Shown here: positions 19,046-29,623 of the stretch, piece after piece | How the letters are laid out: every line of letters begins with the position of its first letter | Numbering within the stretch: position 1 is the stretch's first letter | DNA from: Farysia itapuensis | Taxonomy: Eukaryota > Basidiomycota > Ustilaginomycetes > Ustilaginales > Ustilaginaceae | Reading direction: 5' to 3' | Length of the DNA stretch: 64,000 bases | Assembly (NCBI GenBank): GCA_023212645.1 | Contig: JALBYC010000003.1 | Coordinates: 868,001-932,000, forward strand | Translations under genes and position numbers: made by a program | The notes under the pieces: model-generated | Database searches by the model: none | What the model was told of the DNA's origin: nothing | Seen by the model: only the letters and a program-made list of their open reading frames with translations

Positions 19046-22000
19046 TCAGTGCTTGTCTTCGCCAATGAGCCAGCCTACGCCTTTACTGAGTGAGAATCCA
19101 GAACTTGGCGCCGCATCCGCCTGGGGTGGTTGTTGTTGTTGTTGTTGAGAGCTCTTCCAGCCGAGAAAGTCGCGTGCAGCACGAGCAGCGCGCACCGCCC
19201 GTTCCGTCGGGTCAGCGTGCGTCTGCGAGGAGGACGACGACGGGCCAAAGTCGAACAACCTTGCCGCACGGTTCTCGCTTCCATCACCACCAGGTTGTTC
19301 GGCGGTAGCGGCGGCGGTAGACGGCTGCTGGTGGGTGTTGAAGTAAGCCAGGGGGCTGAAACTGAGCGGAAGCAGGTTGGCGGCAGCGTTGGCGCCCATA
19401 CCGACAAGTCCAGCGCCGACACTGGCTGCAGTGGCAGCAGCGTTTTGTGCCGGAATCATCGTCGCCGCCGTTGTTCCGCCTACCGCGCCGCTGCTGCCAA
19501 TAGTGAGCCACCCCGCTGCGGCTTTCTTCGTCGAGCTAAACTGTTTCCCCTGCTCGAGTTCGGTCACGAGCTGCTGGTCTAGCTGGGACCACTGTTTCAG
19601 CAGCGACGGCAACTGTGCTGCAGGACAGAGTGTGAGTGCATGTGCAAGCATCGTGATGCGTGACGGCGTATCTTCCCATCCAGGATGCTTTGACAGCTGG
19701 TAGCACGACTTCCACCCCAACTCTACCGCCGACGCCAGTAGTACCTCCCCCGCCGTCCCGGCCGTTGCACCCCCCCGCGCACGCAGGATACCCACTTTGT
19801 CCACCAATCGGTGACAAAACGCCGCCGCCTCGTCGAAGTCGTCGGAACTCGTCGCTGAATCAGCGAGCATTGCCAGCGTGCGGATTTCGACCAACGTCCG
19901 TTGCGCCGCCGCGCTACCGCCTGTGGCAGTGTTGGCGCTGAGCTTGGTGGCGATTTCGAGAACAAGCTCCGGTGAGCGGTATGCGTCTTCCTGCGTCGCC
20001 AGCAGACGGCCGATGAGATCCATCCGGTCCGACGTTGCCCGAATCTCGCCTGGCTCCATCAACGTCCCCGGCCGGAGGCGCGATTTCACCTTGAAGGAGC
20101 ACAGTCGGCAGGAAGCTTGAATGAAGTCGCGCTGAGCGTGCAGGCGCGATGATGATGATGACGGCGGTGCAGATGTGGGAAGGGCGTCAAGCACGTCGGC
20201 CGCCAGTTTCATGTCTTTGTTGCGCATCGACCCGACACTGGCTTTGTCGTACAGCTCGGTGGAGACGGTGAGTACGAGCGATTCGAGCTCGTCTGGTGCC
20301 AAGGCTTGTGTTACTGACGGTTGTGCCGCGAGTGTTTGGAAGAGGTCGGTATCGCCGGTGTGGAGGACGCCGCTGAGGAGCAGGTGGACTGCTCGTGGTA
20401 CCGTCAGCGCTGCCAATGGTGCATCCACGGTTGATGAGCACAATGCCAGGGCGTCTTGGAAAAACGTCGTCCATGCAGCTTTGATGCGTAGCGAGGCGAC
20501 GTCAAACCCACCCTTGTCTGAGCGCGAGGCAGGAAAGGCGGCTGCGAATGTTTCGATTAGCTGCAGTAAGGCTTCTTCCTGCTTGGCTGCTGCTGATGGT
20601 GACACGGGAGCGCCGGCATACGCTGCGAGCCAACACACGTCGAGCGCAACTCGTCGACGACGACCCACACCCTGCACCACCCGTGCAATCGCAGTAAGCC
20701 AGTTCAGATGCTTCACTGCATCCTCCAGCGTGCCTTGGGCAAAAGAGTAGAGCTGACACGCGGGGACAATACTGGCCGCGTCCATGTCGAGTGCGGAGCG
20801 GAGCATCTCGCACAGAGACGAGTCGGTAGGTGTGGTGGCGCCTTGCGAGGGCAGCAGTGTGGTGGCGGTCGTGGTGAAGAGGTTCAGGAGGGCGGGTGAG
20901 CAGGTTGCGTCGATGCGAAAGGCGCCAGCGGCCGGACGGGCGTAAAGTACGGCGACAAACAGCGCCGACAGCTGGGCAGGCGCTAGCGAAGTGTGGCCGT
21001 TGATGATGGTGAGGATGTGTGCTCGGACAGCCTCGCCGTCACGCACGTCGACCATCTGGACCAAGTCCGCCGCCTGCATTGACGGTGTCATGTGCGCAAG
21101 AGTGTTTGCAGCAGCGCGTGAACGCTCCTCGCTGCTTGCACTGAGCTGCGGTGCCGACCGCGCCAGGGAAGCGATCCTGGCTACGTCGACGATGCCTGAT
21201 CTGGTCTGCTCTGCAGGCTGCGTTGACGTTGTGAGCGCTGATTCGATGCGTTGAGCTGCTGATTGACCGTCGTCGCCGTTTAGCTCCGAGCGTAGAACAG
21301 CGCAGAGCGAGCGAGCTTCCACCTCACACCCACTCTCGCACAACGACACGACCTGTTCGATGTAGAAGCGGCTTAATGGTCCGATATCGAGCCGAGGTTC
21401 GACGCGGGACTGCGCCCATACGCTCGCTTCTGACCCGTGGTGCCATGCGATGAGCAGACCCGATGCCGCCAATTTGTCCAACTCGGTGCGTGCACTGCGA
21501 ATGAGCTGAGCGACGATTGCGAGCCGCGCAGGAGCCGAGTCCACGACGAGCGCGGGGTGACGTCGCAGCAGGGGTGGTAGCAAGTCGGTCGATTGGGGCA
21601 GCACGGCCAAGGTCGTCAGTAGTGAAGCTGCTCCCTGCGACAGTACAAACTCGAGCGGCAACGGCGGCAAAGCCAGCATCTCGGCAAGTCCTGCCAACGT
21701 CTCGTATACGGAGAGCCGAGCGAGGAGCTGCTCAAAGGATGCGAGTGCCTCGGCGACGCTGCGCGCGTGCTGTTCATCGCTGAGTTGGGAAAGGTACGGT
21801 CGACAGAGCGAGTGAATGGCCAGCTGGAGCAACTGCTGCCCAAGCTGCCGCGCATCACTCGATGGCTCCCTCGCGCTGCTGCCGCCGCCGCCGCCGCCGT
21901 CGCCAGGAAACAGAACGGCGGCAATGGCCATCTGAAAAGCGACAATGAGCCAGTCGCGCTGGCGGACTGTCTTGACAATCACCTGAGAATGGTGTGTGAT

Positions 22001-22141
22001 CTGTTCCAGCAGCTCGACACGGTCTGCGTCTGGAGCGCGAGTCCAGGCATCCATCAGCTGAATCCATCGTCGCTGTGTCTGCCTCTGCTGCTGTCGACGC
22101 CGACGATGCTGTCTGTCCGCATGCTCGGCAACAGCAGCCAT
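19046..22141 (-). CDS. Sec39/NBAS-domain protein of the Dsl1 tethering complex
   Basis: 1031 residues, intronless, starting at the Met that opens MAAVAEHADRQHRRRR. An all-helical Sec39 domain fills most of the protein. Recognisable parts are a DLVQMVDVRDGEAVRAHI block, the V-KSRL-x-PG-x-LM segment, and the late AVELGWKSCYQLSKHPGWED and ALTLCPAAQLPSLLKQWSQL blocks shared with the Sec39/NBAS C-terminal part. The Dsl1/NRZ complex tethers Golgi-derived COPI vesicles at the ER. Length lies between yeast Sec39 (about 700) and human NBAS (over 2300). The last 150 residues are low complexity with a poly-Gln run (GTT repeats near 19127-19146). Confidence 0.8.
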   Translation of the reverse strand: MAAVAEHADRQHRRRRQQQRQTQRRWIQLMDAWTRAPDADRVELLEQITHHSQVIVKTVRQRDWLIVAFQMAIAAVLFPGDGGGGGGSSAREPSSDARQLGQQLLQLAIHSLCRPYLSQLSDEQHARSVAEALASFEQLLARLSVYETLAGLAEMLALPPLPLEFVLSQGAASLLTTLAVLPQSTDLLPPLLRRHPALVVDSAPARLAIVAQLIRSARTELDKLAASGLLIAWHHGSEASVWAQSRVEPRLDIGPLSRFYIEQVVSLCESGCEVEARSLCAVLRSELNGDDGQSAAQRIESALTTSTQPAEQTRSGIVDVARIASLARSAPQLSASSEERSRAAANTLAHMTPSMQAADLVQMVDVRDGEAVRAHILTIINGHTSLAPAQLSALFVAVLYARPAAGAFRIDATCSPALLNLFTTTATTLLPSQGATTPTDSSLCEMLRSALDMDAASIVPACQLYSFAQGTLEDAVKHLNWLTAIARVVQGVGRRRRVALDVCWLAAYAGAPVSPSAAAKQEEALLQLIETFAAAFPASRSDKGGFDVASLRIKAAWTTFFQDALALCSSTVDAPLAALTVPRAVHLLLSGVLHTGDTDLFQTLAAQPSVTQALAPDELESLVLTVSTELYDKASVGSMRNKDMKLAADVLDALPTSAPPSSSSSRLHAQRDFIQASCRLCSFKVKSRLRPGTLMEPGEIRATSDRMDLIGRLLATQEDAYRSPELVLEIATKLSANTATGGSAAAQRTLVEIRTLAMLADSATSSDDFDEAAAFCHRLVDKVGILRARGGATAGTAGEVLLASAVELGWKSCYQLSKHPGWEDTPSRITMLAHALTLCPAAQLPSLLKQWSQLDQQLVTELEQGKQFSSTKKAAAGWLTIGSSGAVGGTTAATMIPAQNAAATAASVGAGLVGMGANAAANLLPLSFSPLAYFNTHQQPSTAAATAEQPGGDGSENRAARLFDFGPSSSSSQTHADPTERAVRAARAARDFLGWKSSQQQQQQPPQADAAPSSGFSLSKGVGWLIGEDKH

Positions 22142-22257
22142 GGTTGGTGGGTGTCTTGAAAGCACGCATATTCCAAAAAATGGGGCACCACACACACGCG
22201 CGCGCACAGACGTAGGCAACAACAGCGCAAATTTTACAAGTACAGTGCGAAAGGGAA

Positions 22258-24495
22258 TCACGAGGTATTGGAGATGGACTGGAGGAAAGTGATGATGGAG
22301 TTGTCGTCGACAGTGTCCCAGTTGATGGGGTAGGCGGGGGGCACGAGACTGTCCGAGAGGAACTGGACAGTGGAATTGGCTGGCCTGTACACGGACGAGC
22401 CAGAGGCATGGTGGTTCCCGCCGCCGCCAGCTGTGCCGTCCACGTTGGAGGGACTAGAGTCAAAGTGTAGGGAGCCGTCACCGATCTGCATGGGAAAGTT
22501 GTGTTGTTGCTGCTGCTGCTGCTGCTGTTGTTGTTGTTGCTGGGTGTGTGGGGAGAGGATGGAGGGCGAGCCCGAGACGGAAAGCTTGGTATTGCCGTTG
22601 GTCTTGTGCGCATAGAGCGGATAATGATCATGCATCGGCATACCATGCAACGGAAACGATGAAGAAGACGGCATCATTGACCCCGACGCTGTCGATGCAA
22701 ACGACGGCGAGGGCTGCGAAAAGGGATGCAACCCCATCGCCCACTTTGTATCCTCGGATATCACCAGATCTTCGGCATTCATCGGCGAGTTCTCGTTGAT
22801 CGAGATGGTGGAAGGCAGTTTCTTGCAGCAGAAGCGCAGGAAGCGCGACAGGTAGGATCCCTGCTCCAGATAGTTTTCCAGCGTGGGCGAGGTAGCGTCG
22901 GCGGCCTGTCTTATTGCACTGCACGCCTGTATCGCCAGTTGCTGTGGCATTGCTCTCCAATTGTCGCAGATCCACACCGCCGCCACGGCCAGATTGAGAA
23001 TGACAATGTCATGCACATACCGATAGTAGCCAGACTGACCATACGGCCCATTAAGCAGTTCAAACAGCTCCACTGACAACTCGGAACACCGCTGAAAGGC
23101 TGCCTGTCGATCGTCGGAGAAGGCGGCGCCAGAGAGGAAGGGAGAGCCGTAGATCGAGTACAGCGCACGGTAGTAGTTGAACAGGGTATTTGTGTTGTGA
23201 AACAGGAGGCACGGTCGACCAGAGTGCTGGCAGGCGATTTCGCTCGCGGGCGGGTTCTTCCATGTCTGGTAGGAGCAGATTTGGGCGGTGATGGTCATTT
23301 TGATCAGCCGTGCGTTGCGCAGGCATGTGGCCCGACTCAGCTGGACCGGGTTGGGACTCTTGAGGTTGGACAGCTTGAGTTGGTCGATCAAGTCTCGTTT
23401 CATATTGGCGTTTTCGCGCGAAGCGGCAAGACGAACGTCAATGTCCTGCACCATGTCGCCCAAGGAATCGATCCATTCGCGCGGATCTGGCAAGAGGGTG
23501 GGATCAATGGCCGGTGGCAAATGTCGTTGATCGCGGTAGCCATCTTCAAAGCACGAGAGCTGCATAAATGTGCGCTGAAGCTGGATAAAGGATCGAGAGG
23601 GCCCGCCTTTGGACCGTCGTTGCGGCGCAAAGAGCTCGTGCAGGCCCAGCTCAAAGGCGTGGGTAATGGCAAGTCGCACTTTGCGCCAACTACTCCCGTC
23701 CTTGGGATGCTTCCACATGGCGAGAATCGAGAGGGACTGCACAATCTCGAGCTGTGGCGGCACATCGTCCGAGGCGATCCGCGCAAGAGCAGGCTTGAGA
23801 AACTCGAGACTGTCCAGGTAGCGACTGACCTTGATAAACTTGGCGGCCACAGTGCAGATGGCTGCGAGGAGGATGCGGTAGTCTGGATTGGTGCGCAGCG
23901 CCTTGAGCGTGTAGATGTGCGAGTCCAGCAGAGCAATGATGGGGTTGAGTCTGTCGTAGTAGAAGCGGACCAGGTCAGCCACCTCGTCCTCGTCAAACAG
24001 CCCGGCGACGAGGACCGACTCGATCAGCGGTCGTTTGGCAGTCGAGCTCGACACCTTGAACGCCGGCTGTTCCTGCAGATGCGAGTGGAAGGTGGACGAG
24101 AGAAGCGCCTTGCTTGCACTCTCCTGGTTGTTGCTCGTCGTATCCAGCAGAGACTGCACCGAAAAGGGGTTGGTCGAGATGGATGCCGAGCCATGGCTGT
24201 CGTCGTCATCACTGCCACCATCCACCGTCTGGTCCTGGATACTGCTGCTGCGACCACTGCTGTCGTTAAAGTTCGACATGGATCTGCTGCTACTGTCGCC
24301 CTGCTCGAGCTTGACACCGCGGTGATGGCTCAAGACGGTGCACTGAATCCCAAGTCGAGTACAGCGAGTGCACGAGGTGGCAGCGTCGGGAAAGATGCAG
24401 CGAGACTTGATCTTTCGACAGCCACTGCACGCCTTTCGCTCTGCAAACGGTCGACGCTGTTCCTTGATAATCACGTCGCACTTGGCAGGTGGCAT
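22258..24495 (-). CDS. Zn2Cys6 fungal transcription factor with poly-Gln tail
   Basis: 745 residues. The zinc cluster uses Cys23, 26, 33, 42, 45 and 52 (C-x2-C-x6-C-x8-C-x2-C-x6-C). A Ser/Asp-rich linker is followed by a helical middle homology region (about 165-560) with VRFYYDRLNPIIALLDSHIYTL, a motif also found in the regulator at 11167-13302 in related form (a segment reading LFDLYFAHLNPPLAALD). Near the C-terminus lies an uninterrupted Gln run of about 15 residues (codons 22505-22543), a possible activation segment. Target genes are unknown. It is tandem with the BRE4-like gene on the same strand, about 140 bp away. Confidence 0.9.
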   Translation of the reverse strand: MPPAKCDVIIKEQRRPFAERKACSGCRKIKSRCIFPDAATSCTRCTRLGIQCTVLSHHRGVKLEQGDSSSRSMSNFNDSSGRSSSIQDQTVDGGSDDDDSHGSASISTNPFSVQSLLDTTSNNQESASKALLSSTFHSHLQEQPAFKVSSSTAKRPLIESVLVAGLFDEDEVADLVRFYYDRLNPIIALLDSHIYTLKALRTNPDYRILLAAICTVAAKFIKVSRYLDSLEFLKPALARIASDDVPPQLEIVQSLSILAMWKHPKDGSSWRKVRLAITHAFELGLHELFAPQRRSKGGPSRSFIQLQRTFMQLSCFEDGYRDQRHLPPAIDPTLLPDPREWIDSLGDMVQDIDVRLAASRENANMKRDLIDQLKLSNLKSPNPVQLSRATCLRNARLIKMTITAQICSYQTWKNPPASEIACQHSGRPCLLFHNTNTLFNYYRALYSIYGSPFLSGAAFSDDRQAAFQRCSELSVELFELLNGPYGQSGYYRYVHDIVILNLAVAAVWICDNWRAMPQQLAIQACSAIRQAADATSPTLENYLEQGSYLSRFLRFCCKKLPSTISINENSPMNAEDLVISEDTKWAMGLHPFSQPSPSFASTASGSMMPSSSSFPLHGMPMHDHYPLYAHKTNGNTKLSVSGSPSILSPHTQQQQQQQQQQQQQHNFPMQIGDGSLHFDSSPSNVDGTAGGGGNHHASGSSVYRPANSTVQFLSDSLVPPAYPINWDTVDDNSIITFLQSISNTS

Positions 24496-24632
24496 CGTCG
24501 AGCACTCGCCAAATCCAGTCCCACTCTACAGCATCAAAGTGAAGCAAAGGAGGCAGCAGCGGGCGCCAAACGCGGGGAACGCACAAAGAGAAAAGAAAAT
24601 TCATTTCGGAAATGAGCAATATCGCTGAGGTA

Positions 24633-27600
24633 TTATTCACCAGAAGCAACAAGTGTGCTCGACCGCTGGTTTGAGAAAGTAGAGGCGGTCGTCCCCGTGG
24701 CGAAGCTGGCTTCGAACTCAGCCACGCTGCCACCCCAGGTGCCAAAGTTTTGCTGCGTGAGACGGCCTAGCTGCTCCAATTGGTCAATAACATCCTTCAT
24801 AGCAAGCGCGTACGAGTAGAATAGCAGGTAGGCACTTGAACCACGCACCGCCCGCCGTTTTACCACGGGCAGATCTCGGATCTTGTCCAGCAGCCGTGCT
24901 CGACACTGGTCCGCTGGCGGAAAGTACGGCGGTACGGGCGACTTGAGGTGGAACGCCGAGCCGAGCGTGTAAAAAAAGAGCAGAATGTTGCCCACCATTT
25001 CGCGCCGTTCGGCATTGACTGGAATGACAAAGTCGCGCCGAACATGGCGGGACCAGTCCTGTCGCCCAGTCACACATCGCATGCTGTGCAGTTTGTCCAG
25101 AATGTTCTGACAGCATCCCAGCATGGACTTGTACGTGGCTACGGGAAAGGGACCCTTGAGGCGAGGCTCGTGCTTGGTCTGTGCCAGTAGTCCCTCTAAT
25201 TTGATTAGTGAGACCTGCAGATGCAGCTCGATCGCTTGGAACTCATCGCGCTGCCGGGAGGCAGCCGCGCCCAAGAGTGCCGTCTCTTCATCGTCTTCCC
25301 AGTCATCGCGCTCGCCAGGTGCTGCCGTGAAACTCGTCGGATTTTCCGAGTAGGACAGCACTAGTCGTTGATACAGCCAGGCCAGCTTGAACAGCACGTC
25401 CGAGACACCCAGAGCCAGCTGCCGTCGCGCCTCAAACGGCCAGACGAGCTGATTGAGCACTGTTGCCCACAACACGCCAACAACGACCGAGACAGTGCGC
25501 TGGTACGCAATCTGCTCTACCTCTATCCCCGTCTTGCGCAGGTTGTAGCTGTACAGCGCCGTGAGGTTGTAGGTCAGCAGGACGAACCGGCCGCTCGAGG
25601 CAAGCTGAGGCTTGCCGACAATGTACTGGAAGCACGGGATCGAGAACAGCACGCCAAAGATGGGCATCACCACGTTGTTGTCCGGAAAGAGCGTGTACAC
25701 CGAGACAGCGGCGAGAGCGCCGAGCACGGTACCAAGGATGCGATGCAGACTCATATGGTTCGACTGTCCCACTGTTGGACTCAGCACCACCATAAAGCTG
25801 ACTAGCGCCCACTGGCCCTGATACTTGGTGAAAATCTCTCGGGTCGAAAGAAAGAAGGCCGGACTCGCCAGAATGGCGCTGCCCACGCCCGCCTTGATGG
25901 CAAATTTGGTGTCTGGCTGTCGGAAGAACTCACCAATGCTCCAGACGAGCTGACTGAGCTTCTCCTTCCACGTCAGTGCCGCTGGTGTCTGATGCGTGTC
26001 GACCATGTGTCGTCGCGTCGATGGGAAATCAAGGGGCGTAGTCATTTTCTTGGACGGAGCTTGGCGAGAGCGTCGACTGTTGAGAAGGTCGCGATACTCT
26101 TTGCCCATACTGCCAAACGTGCGGAAGAACAAACGCACTCGCATACGCCACGACATCTGCCGAGCCAGAGCAATGCGTTCCTCGGCCTGACGGATCGCCT
26201 CGAGCGCTTCGATCAACACTTCCAGTTCTTTGGCAAACTCTTCCAGGTTGAAGACGAAGAAAAAGATGAGGAAAATCTCTTCGTCTGGATGCGTCTTTTG
26301 TGCCAAGGGGTTGTAATTGTGAAGACCAAGGGCTGGCTGCATTCTCGGGTCAGCTGATGTTTCTGCCATCTTCTTGGGTTCCATGGTGTAGATGCGTTTG
26401 ATTGCAGCGGTTTGTTCGTGCTCGAACCGACGCAGAGCTGAGGTGATTTCCGTCTCCAGCCCATCAAAGCTCAGACCAGGGTTATAAGCTCGCTTTGTAG
26501 ATCCGTACCCCATCGTCTCACCGGGCAGACTGTCCATGGGCCCGTGTTCAGCAGTGGGCAATGCATCAGCACTCGCAGCGTCTTGTGCGATAAATGTGGA
26601 TCGCAGACCTTTCAGCGTACGACAGCAGGAAAACACAAGACTACGCATGTGCGGCCCGACACTGGCGATGAAATCTTCAAACGCCGAATTGTCTGGCACA
26701 CTGAGGACCGGGGTGGTCTGTCCTTCCAGCGTGTCGCGCTGTGCTTCCTTGCGAGTCATCATGATCTGATGTTGTAAACCACAACTGCTTCGCAAACCGG
26801 CAAGATGTTGTGCGAGACGATTGAGCGAGTCGGTTGCCTCGACATATTTCCCACTCATGCCTCTCATGCGCAAGTCAAAGAGCGACTCGAGTTTGGCTTC
26901 GGCCAGATTCTTCTTGAGCGACGTGAAACTGTCGTGATGGTCATCGATGGCGCGCCGAATGTGGTCGCTCTTGAAATGAAAATTGGAGGGATCTTCGAGA
27001 AGAAAGGTCTTGGTTAGGACACGAAGCAAGGTAGAGAATCCGCGTAGGTTGCGCACGATATCGCTTTGCAGATTCGAGGTGGCACTTTGCGGCCAGATGT
27101 AGAAACAGACAAGATTGCTGATCAGCGATCCAGCCAGTACGACCAGCGTGACCTGAAATGTCTTGTCGGTGGAGAAGCGACCGAGGTGGAGCGATCCCTC
27201 TTTCACAATCACGGTGAAGGCGATGATCGAGACAAGAGAGCAGGCTGTATTGAATTGTGGCTTAGCCACTTTGATCTTTGCATAGCCCACCAGTGCCATA
27301 CCGAATCCGAGAAAGACAAGCACGCTGATAATGTCGGAGATGATCAGGCGATTCGACTCGTGCAAGAACACGGCAACCGCCATGGAGCAAAACCCGAGTG
27401 CTACGGCATACAGAAAGGCACCTAGGGCGAAGAAGTCGGCTTCGATCATAGCCCCGAGCGTCTTGGCCGGATGGAAGTAGACGGCCACAGTCGCTATCAT
27501 GTGCAGATTGGAAAAGGGGACTTCGTCGTCCGGATCGTGTTGCGGGAGCAGAGACGAGAGCCAGCGGCTGAGCCATGGAGAGTAGGTAAAGAGAGAAGCG

Positions 27601-28631
27601 ATGAAATAGGCCAGCGCGCACTTGACGATATTGCGACGGAGGGTGGTAAGGTGCGCGTAGCCTTTCAGCTTCGAACTCGTGCTTGCAGAAAAGAAACGAA
27701 ACCTGGACGAAGTTGCCGGAGCTCTGTGAGACGTTATGGTGGGCCTTGTGGGGATCGAGCTCTCACCAAAGTTGTGTTCGTGAACAAACAAATCGTCATC
27801 GGAATCACTTGAATCTGTATCAGACTCCGAGTCAAGCAGATGCTCTGCAGTAGTATACTGCAGTGGATCTTCGCCGAGGGGCGTCTGTTCAGCGCCGTCG
27901 GCAAGTAAGCTGACGGGCTCTTCGCTGATAGACAAACGGGTATCATCAACGACAATGTCGGGTTTCTGTTCTGCACCAGAGTTCCACGGAAGATCTGCAA
28001 GAATGTTGGTCGAGCTTTGTCGGTCCTGAGAGAGTCGGGATCTTAATTTGATGCTAGATGGGCCTCTGAGGCTGGATGGACCAGGAAAACTTGCGGAAAG
28101 CAGCGAATCATCTGGATTGAATGTGGGCTCGTCAGCCGACACTCCAGCGCGTATAGGTTTTGGCTGGGTATGTGCGAAGGTGGAGGTGGAAGCTGATGAA
28201 GGTAGCAGCATTGAGGAGCGCTTGCTTCTTCTTTTGGGTATACGCTTAGTGCCGTTTGTGTTTTCGTCGAGCAGGTGTGCCAGCGATTGCCATTGCTCGG
28301 CATACTGGCCCGGTGCAAGCAGATGAGTGATGTCGCCGCGCAGGGTATCAGAGGTAAGACCCTCATCGTCAAAGCGACGTTCGTCCTGAAACATGCGTGA
28401 GCGACGGTTCTGCTGTCCCTCTTCCCTCAAAGCAGCCGAGACACGGACTCGACTACGCACAGCATTCCAGAGTGTCGACTGCGTGGTGCGTGCATCTGGC
28501 GACACGGAGCGAGACAGTCTCGAGCTGGTATCGCGAGCAGAGACGACACGTCGCGTGACGGGTCTGCTGGAAGGTGGTAGAAGCACTGACCCGCCGACTG
28601 GCTGCTGATGCTGGGTATCTTGACGCGACAT
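24633..28631 (-). CDS. BRE4/FUSC-like ArAE-family membrane protein
   Basis: 1332 residues, taking the ATG of MSRQDTQHQ; the longer open frame upstream overlaps the neighbouring gene's start. There are two hydrophobic blocks of about six helices each (about 335-500 and 940-1130), separated by a soluble helical region, plus a long cytosolic C-terminal domain. This order fits the fungal aromatic acid exporter / fusaric-acid-resistance-like family (ArAE_2_N plus DUF2421) to which yeast Bre4 (brefeldin A sensitivity) belongs. The first 330 residues are Ser/Arg-rich and disordered, with an acidic ESDTDSSDSDDD stretch. Substrate is unknown. Divergent from the small gene at 28747. Confidence 0.82.
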   Translation of the reverse strand: MSRQDTQHQQPVGGSVLLPPSSRPVTRRVVSARDTSSRLSRSVSPDARTTQSTLWNAVRSRVRVSAALREEGQQNRRSRMFQDERRFDDEGLTSDTLRGDITHLLAPGQYAEQWQSLAHLLDENTNGTKRIPKRRSKRSSMLLPSSASTSTFAHTQPKPIRAGVSADEPTFNPDDSLLSASFPGPSSLRGPSSIKLRSRLSQDRQSSTNILADLPWNSGAEQKPDIVVDDTRLSISEEPVSLLADGAEQTPLGEDPLQYTTAEHLLDSESDTDSSDSDDDLFVHEHNFGESSIPTRPTITSHRAPATSSRFRFFSASTSSKLKGYAHLTTLRRNIVKCALAYFIASLFTYSPWLSRWLSSLLPQHDPDDEVPFSNLHMIATVAVYFHPAKTLGAMIEADFFALGAFLYAVALGFCSMAVAVFLHESNRLIISDIISVLVFLGFGMALVGYAKIKVAKPQFNTACSLVSIIAFTVIVKEGSLHLGRFSTDKTFQVTLVVLAGSLISNLVCFYIWPQSATSNLQSDIVRNLRGFSTLLRVLTKTFLLEDPSNFHFKSDHIRRAIDDHHDSFTSLKKNLAEAKLESLFDLRMRGMSGKYVEATDSLNRLAQHLAGLRSSCGLQHQIMMTRKEAQRDTLEGQTTPVLSVPDNSAFEDFIASVGPHMRSLVFSCCRTLKGLRSTFIAQDAASADALPTAEHGPMDSLPGETMGYGSTKRAYNPGLSFDGLETEITSALRRFEHEQTAAIKRIYTMEPKKMAETSADPRMQPALGLHNYNPLAQKTHPDEEIFLIFFFVFNLEEFAKELEVLIEALEAIRQAEERIALARQMSWRMRVRLFFRTFGSMGKEYRDLLNSRRSRQAPSKKMTTPLDFPSTRRHMVDTHQTPAALTWKEKLSQLVWSIGEFFRQPDTKFAIKAGVGSAILASPAFFLSTREIFTKYQGQWALVSFMVVLSPTVGQSNHMSLHRILGTVLGALAAVSVYTLFPDNNVVMPIFGVLFSIPCFQYIVGKPQLASSGRFVLLTYNLTALYSYNLRKTGIEVEQIAYQRTVSVVVGVLWATVLNQLVWPFEARRQLALGVSDVLFKLAWLYQRLVLSYSENPTSFTAAPGERDDWEDDEETALLGAAASRQRDEFQAIELHLQVSLIKLEGLLAQTKHEPRLKGPFPVATYKSMLGCCQNILDKLHSMRCVTGRQDWSRHVRRDFVIPVNAERREMVGNILLFFYTLGSAFHLKSPVPPYFPPADQCRARLLDKIRDLPVVKRRAVRGSSAYLLFYSYALAMKDVIDQLEQLGRLTQQNFGTWGGSVAEFEASFATGTTASTFSNQRSSTLVASGE

Positions 28632-28746
28632 GATGGTGTTGTTCTGAGCCACGAGAGCGGTGGTGGATTTTATCTCGGAGTTCGTGTTAATTTGACTGCA
28701 GGGTCCAGTCACAGTCACAGTCACGCCTCCCACCACCCAAAACAGC

Positions 28747-29384
28747 ATGGGTCTCTTTACTCGCTCGCAGCAGTCCAGTCGCACCGTTCCGCTGAAACGC
28801 CAAGCGAGTGGCGCAGCCGCACTACGCGGCAAACAAATCAAATCCGGACTCAGCGGTGACAGCGAAGATCAAGACAGTCTGCCAGAGCTGGCCAGTGACA
28901 TCGCTTTACTCTACCAGCGATGTTGCCCAATAGAACACGCTCTCGGCTCACACTGCACCAGTGAAGTCTCCATTCAAGATCAGATCGCAGCATATGTTGA
29001 GCAAAGATACTTCTACGCGCTTGGACTGGACCGTTTGCTGGAGCCGATTGGAACACAGGTGCGGACAGTGCCGTTCGAAACGAGAGCTCCTCGCTTCATC
29101 TCGATCCACGCAATTCGACGCAAAGAGCTCGAACGAGACTATACTCAACCGCCAGATACATCCGAAACGTGTAAGCGTAGATCCGACTGTTCAGGCCGAT
29201 GCTTGCTGGGCCAAAGCTGTCCTTCCCCGGTCACATAGCGACGTCACCTTTTTTCCGCTCAGCGCACAACATCGTGACTTGCTTACGAAAATGCATCAAC
29301 CGCGAGACCACATTAGGCTCTCTTGAGCTTCCTGCTTATATCCAAACGAACGCAAGCACGGACAGCAAAGCTAGATCGTCCTGA
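28747..29384 (+). CDS. Hypothetical small protein, proposed two-exon model
   Basis: The unspliced frame runs 28747-29238 (163 residues). A better-looking model splices 28747-29170 to 29263-29384 (donor GTAAGC, acceptor CTCAG after a pyrimidine run), giving 181 residues. It replaces a Cys/Ser-rich tail with a helix-like LRKCINRETTLGSLELPAYI segment. The shared part has a basic N-terminus (MGLFTRSQQSSRTVPLKR) and a central helix-rich block (about 47-90) with EQRYFYALGLDRLLEPIG. I do not recognise a family. The gene is divergent from the BRE4-like gene with about 115 bp between starts. Existence as a gene is supported by amino-acid composition only. Confidence 0.45.
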
Positions 29385-29623
29385 TACCCTCATCGATGTG
29401 CACAATGTATGCAAACTACGATGTCGCGATGTATGCCACTTGAAGTGTTAGAGCCGTCCTTAGGAAAAAGTGGAGCGTGTGGAGCGTGGAGCGCATGGAG
29501 CACGGAGCACTGAAGCTCTGTGTCCAACGTTCCCCTTTTACGTCGAGGACGGCGACGTGGTGGCAAGAACGATTGATTTGCTCCTTTGCACCGACTGTCA
29601 CGTCATTCGAGCGTTGCATCAAG

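Noticed and set aside
23197..24615. A 472-codon open frame on the plus strand
   Set aside because: It lies wholly opposite the Zn2Cys6 gene; its composition and lack of domains mark it as a shadow of that gene.
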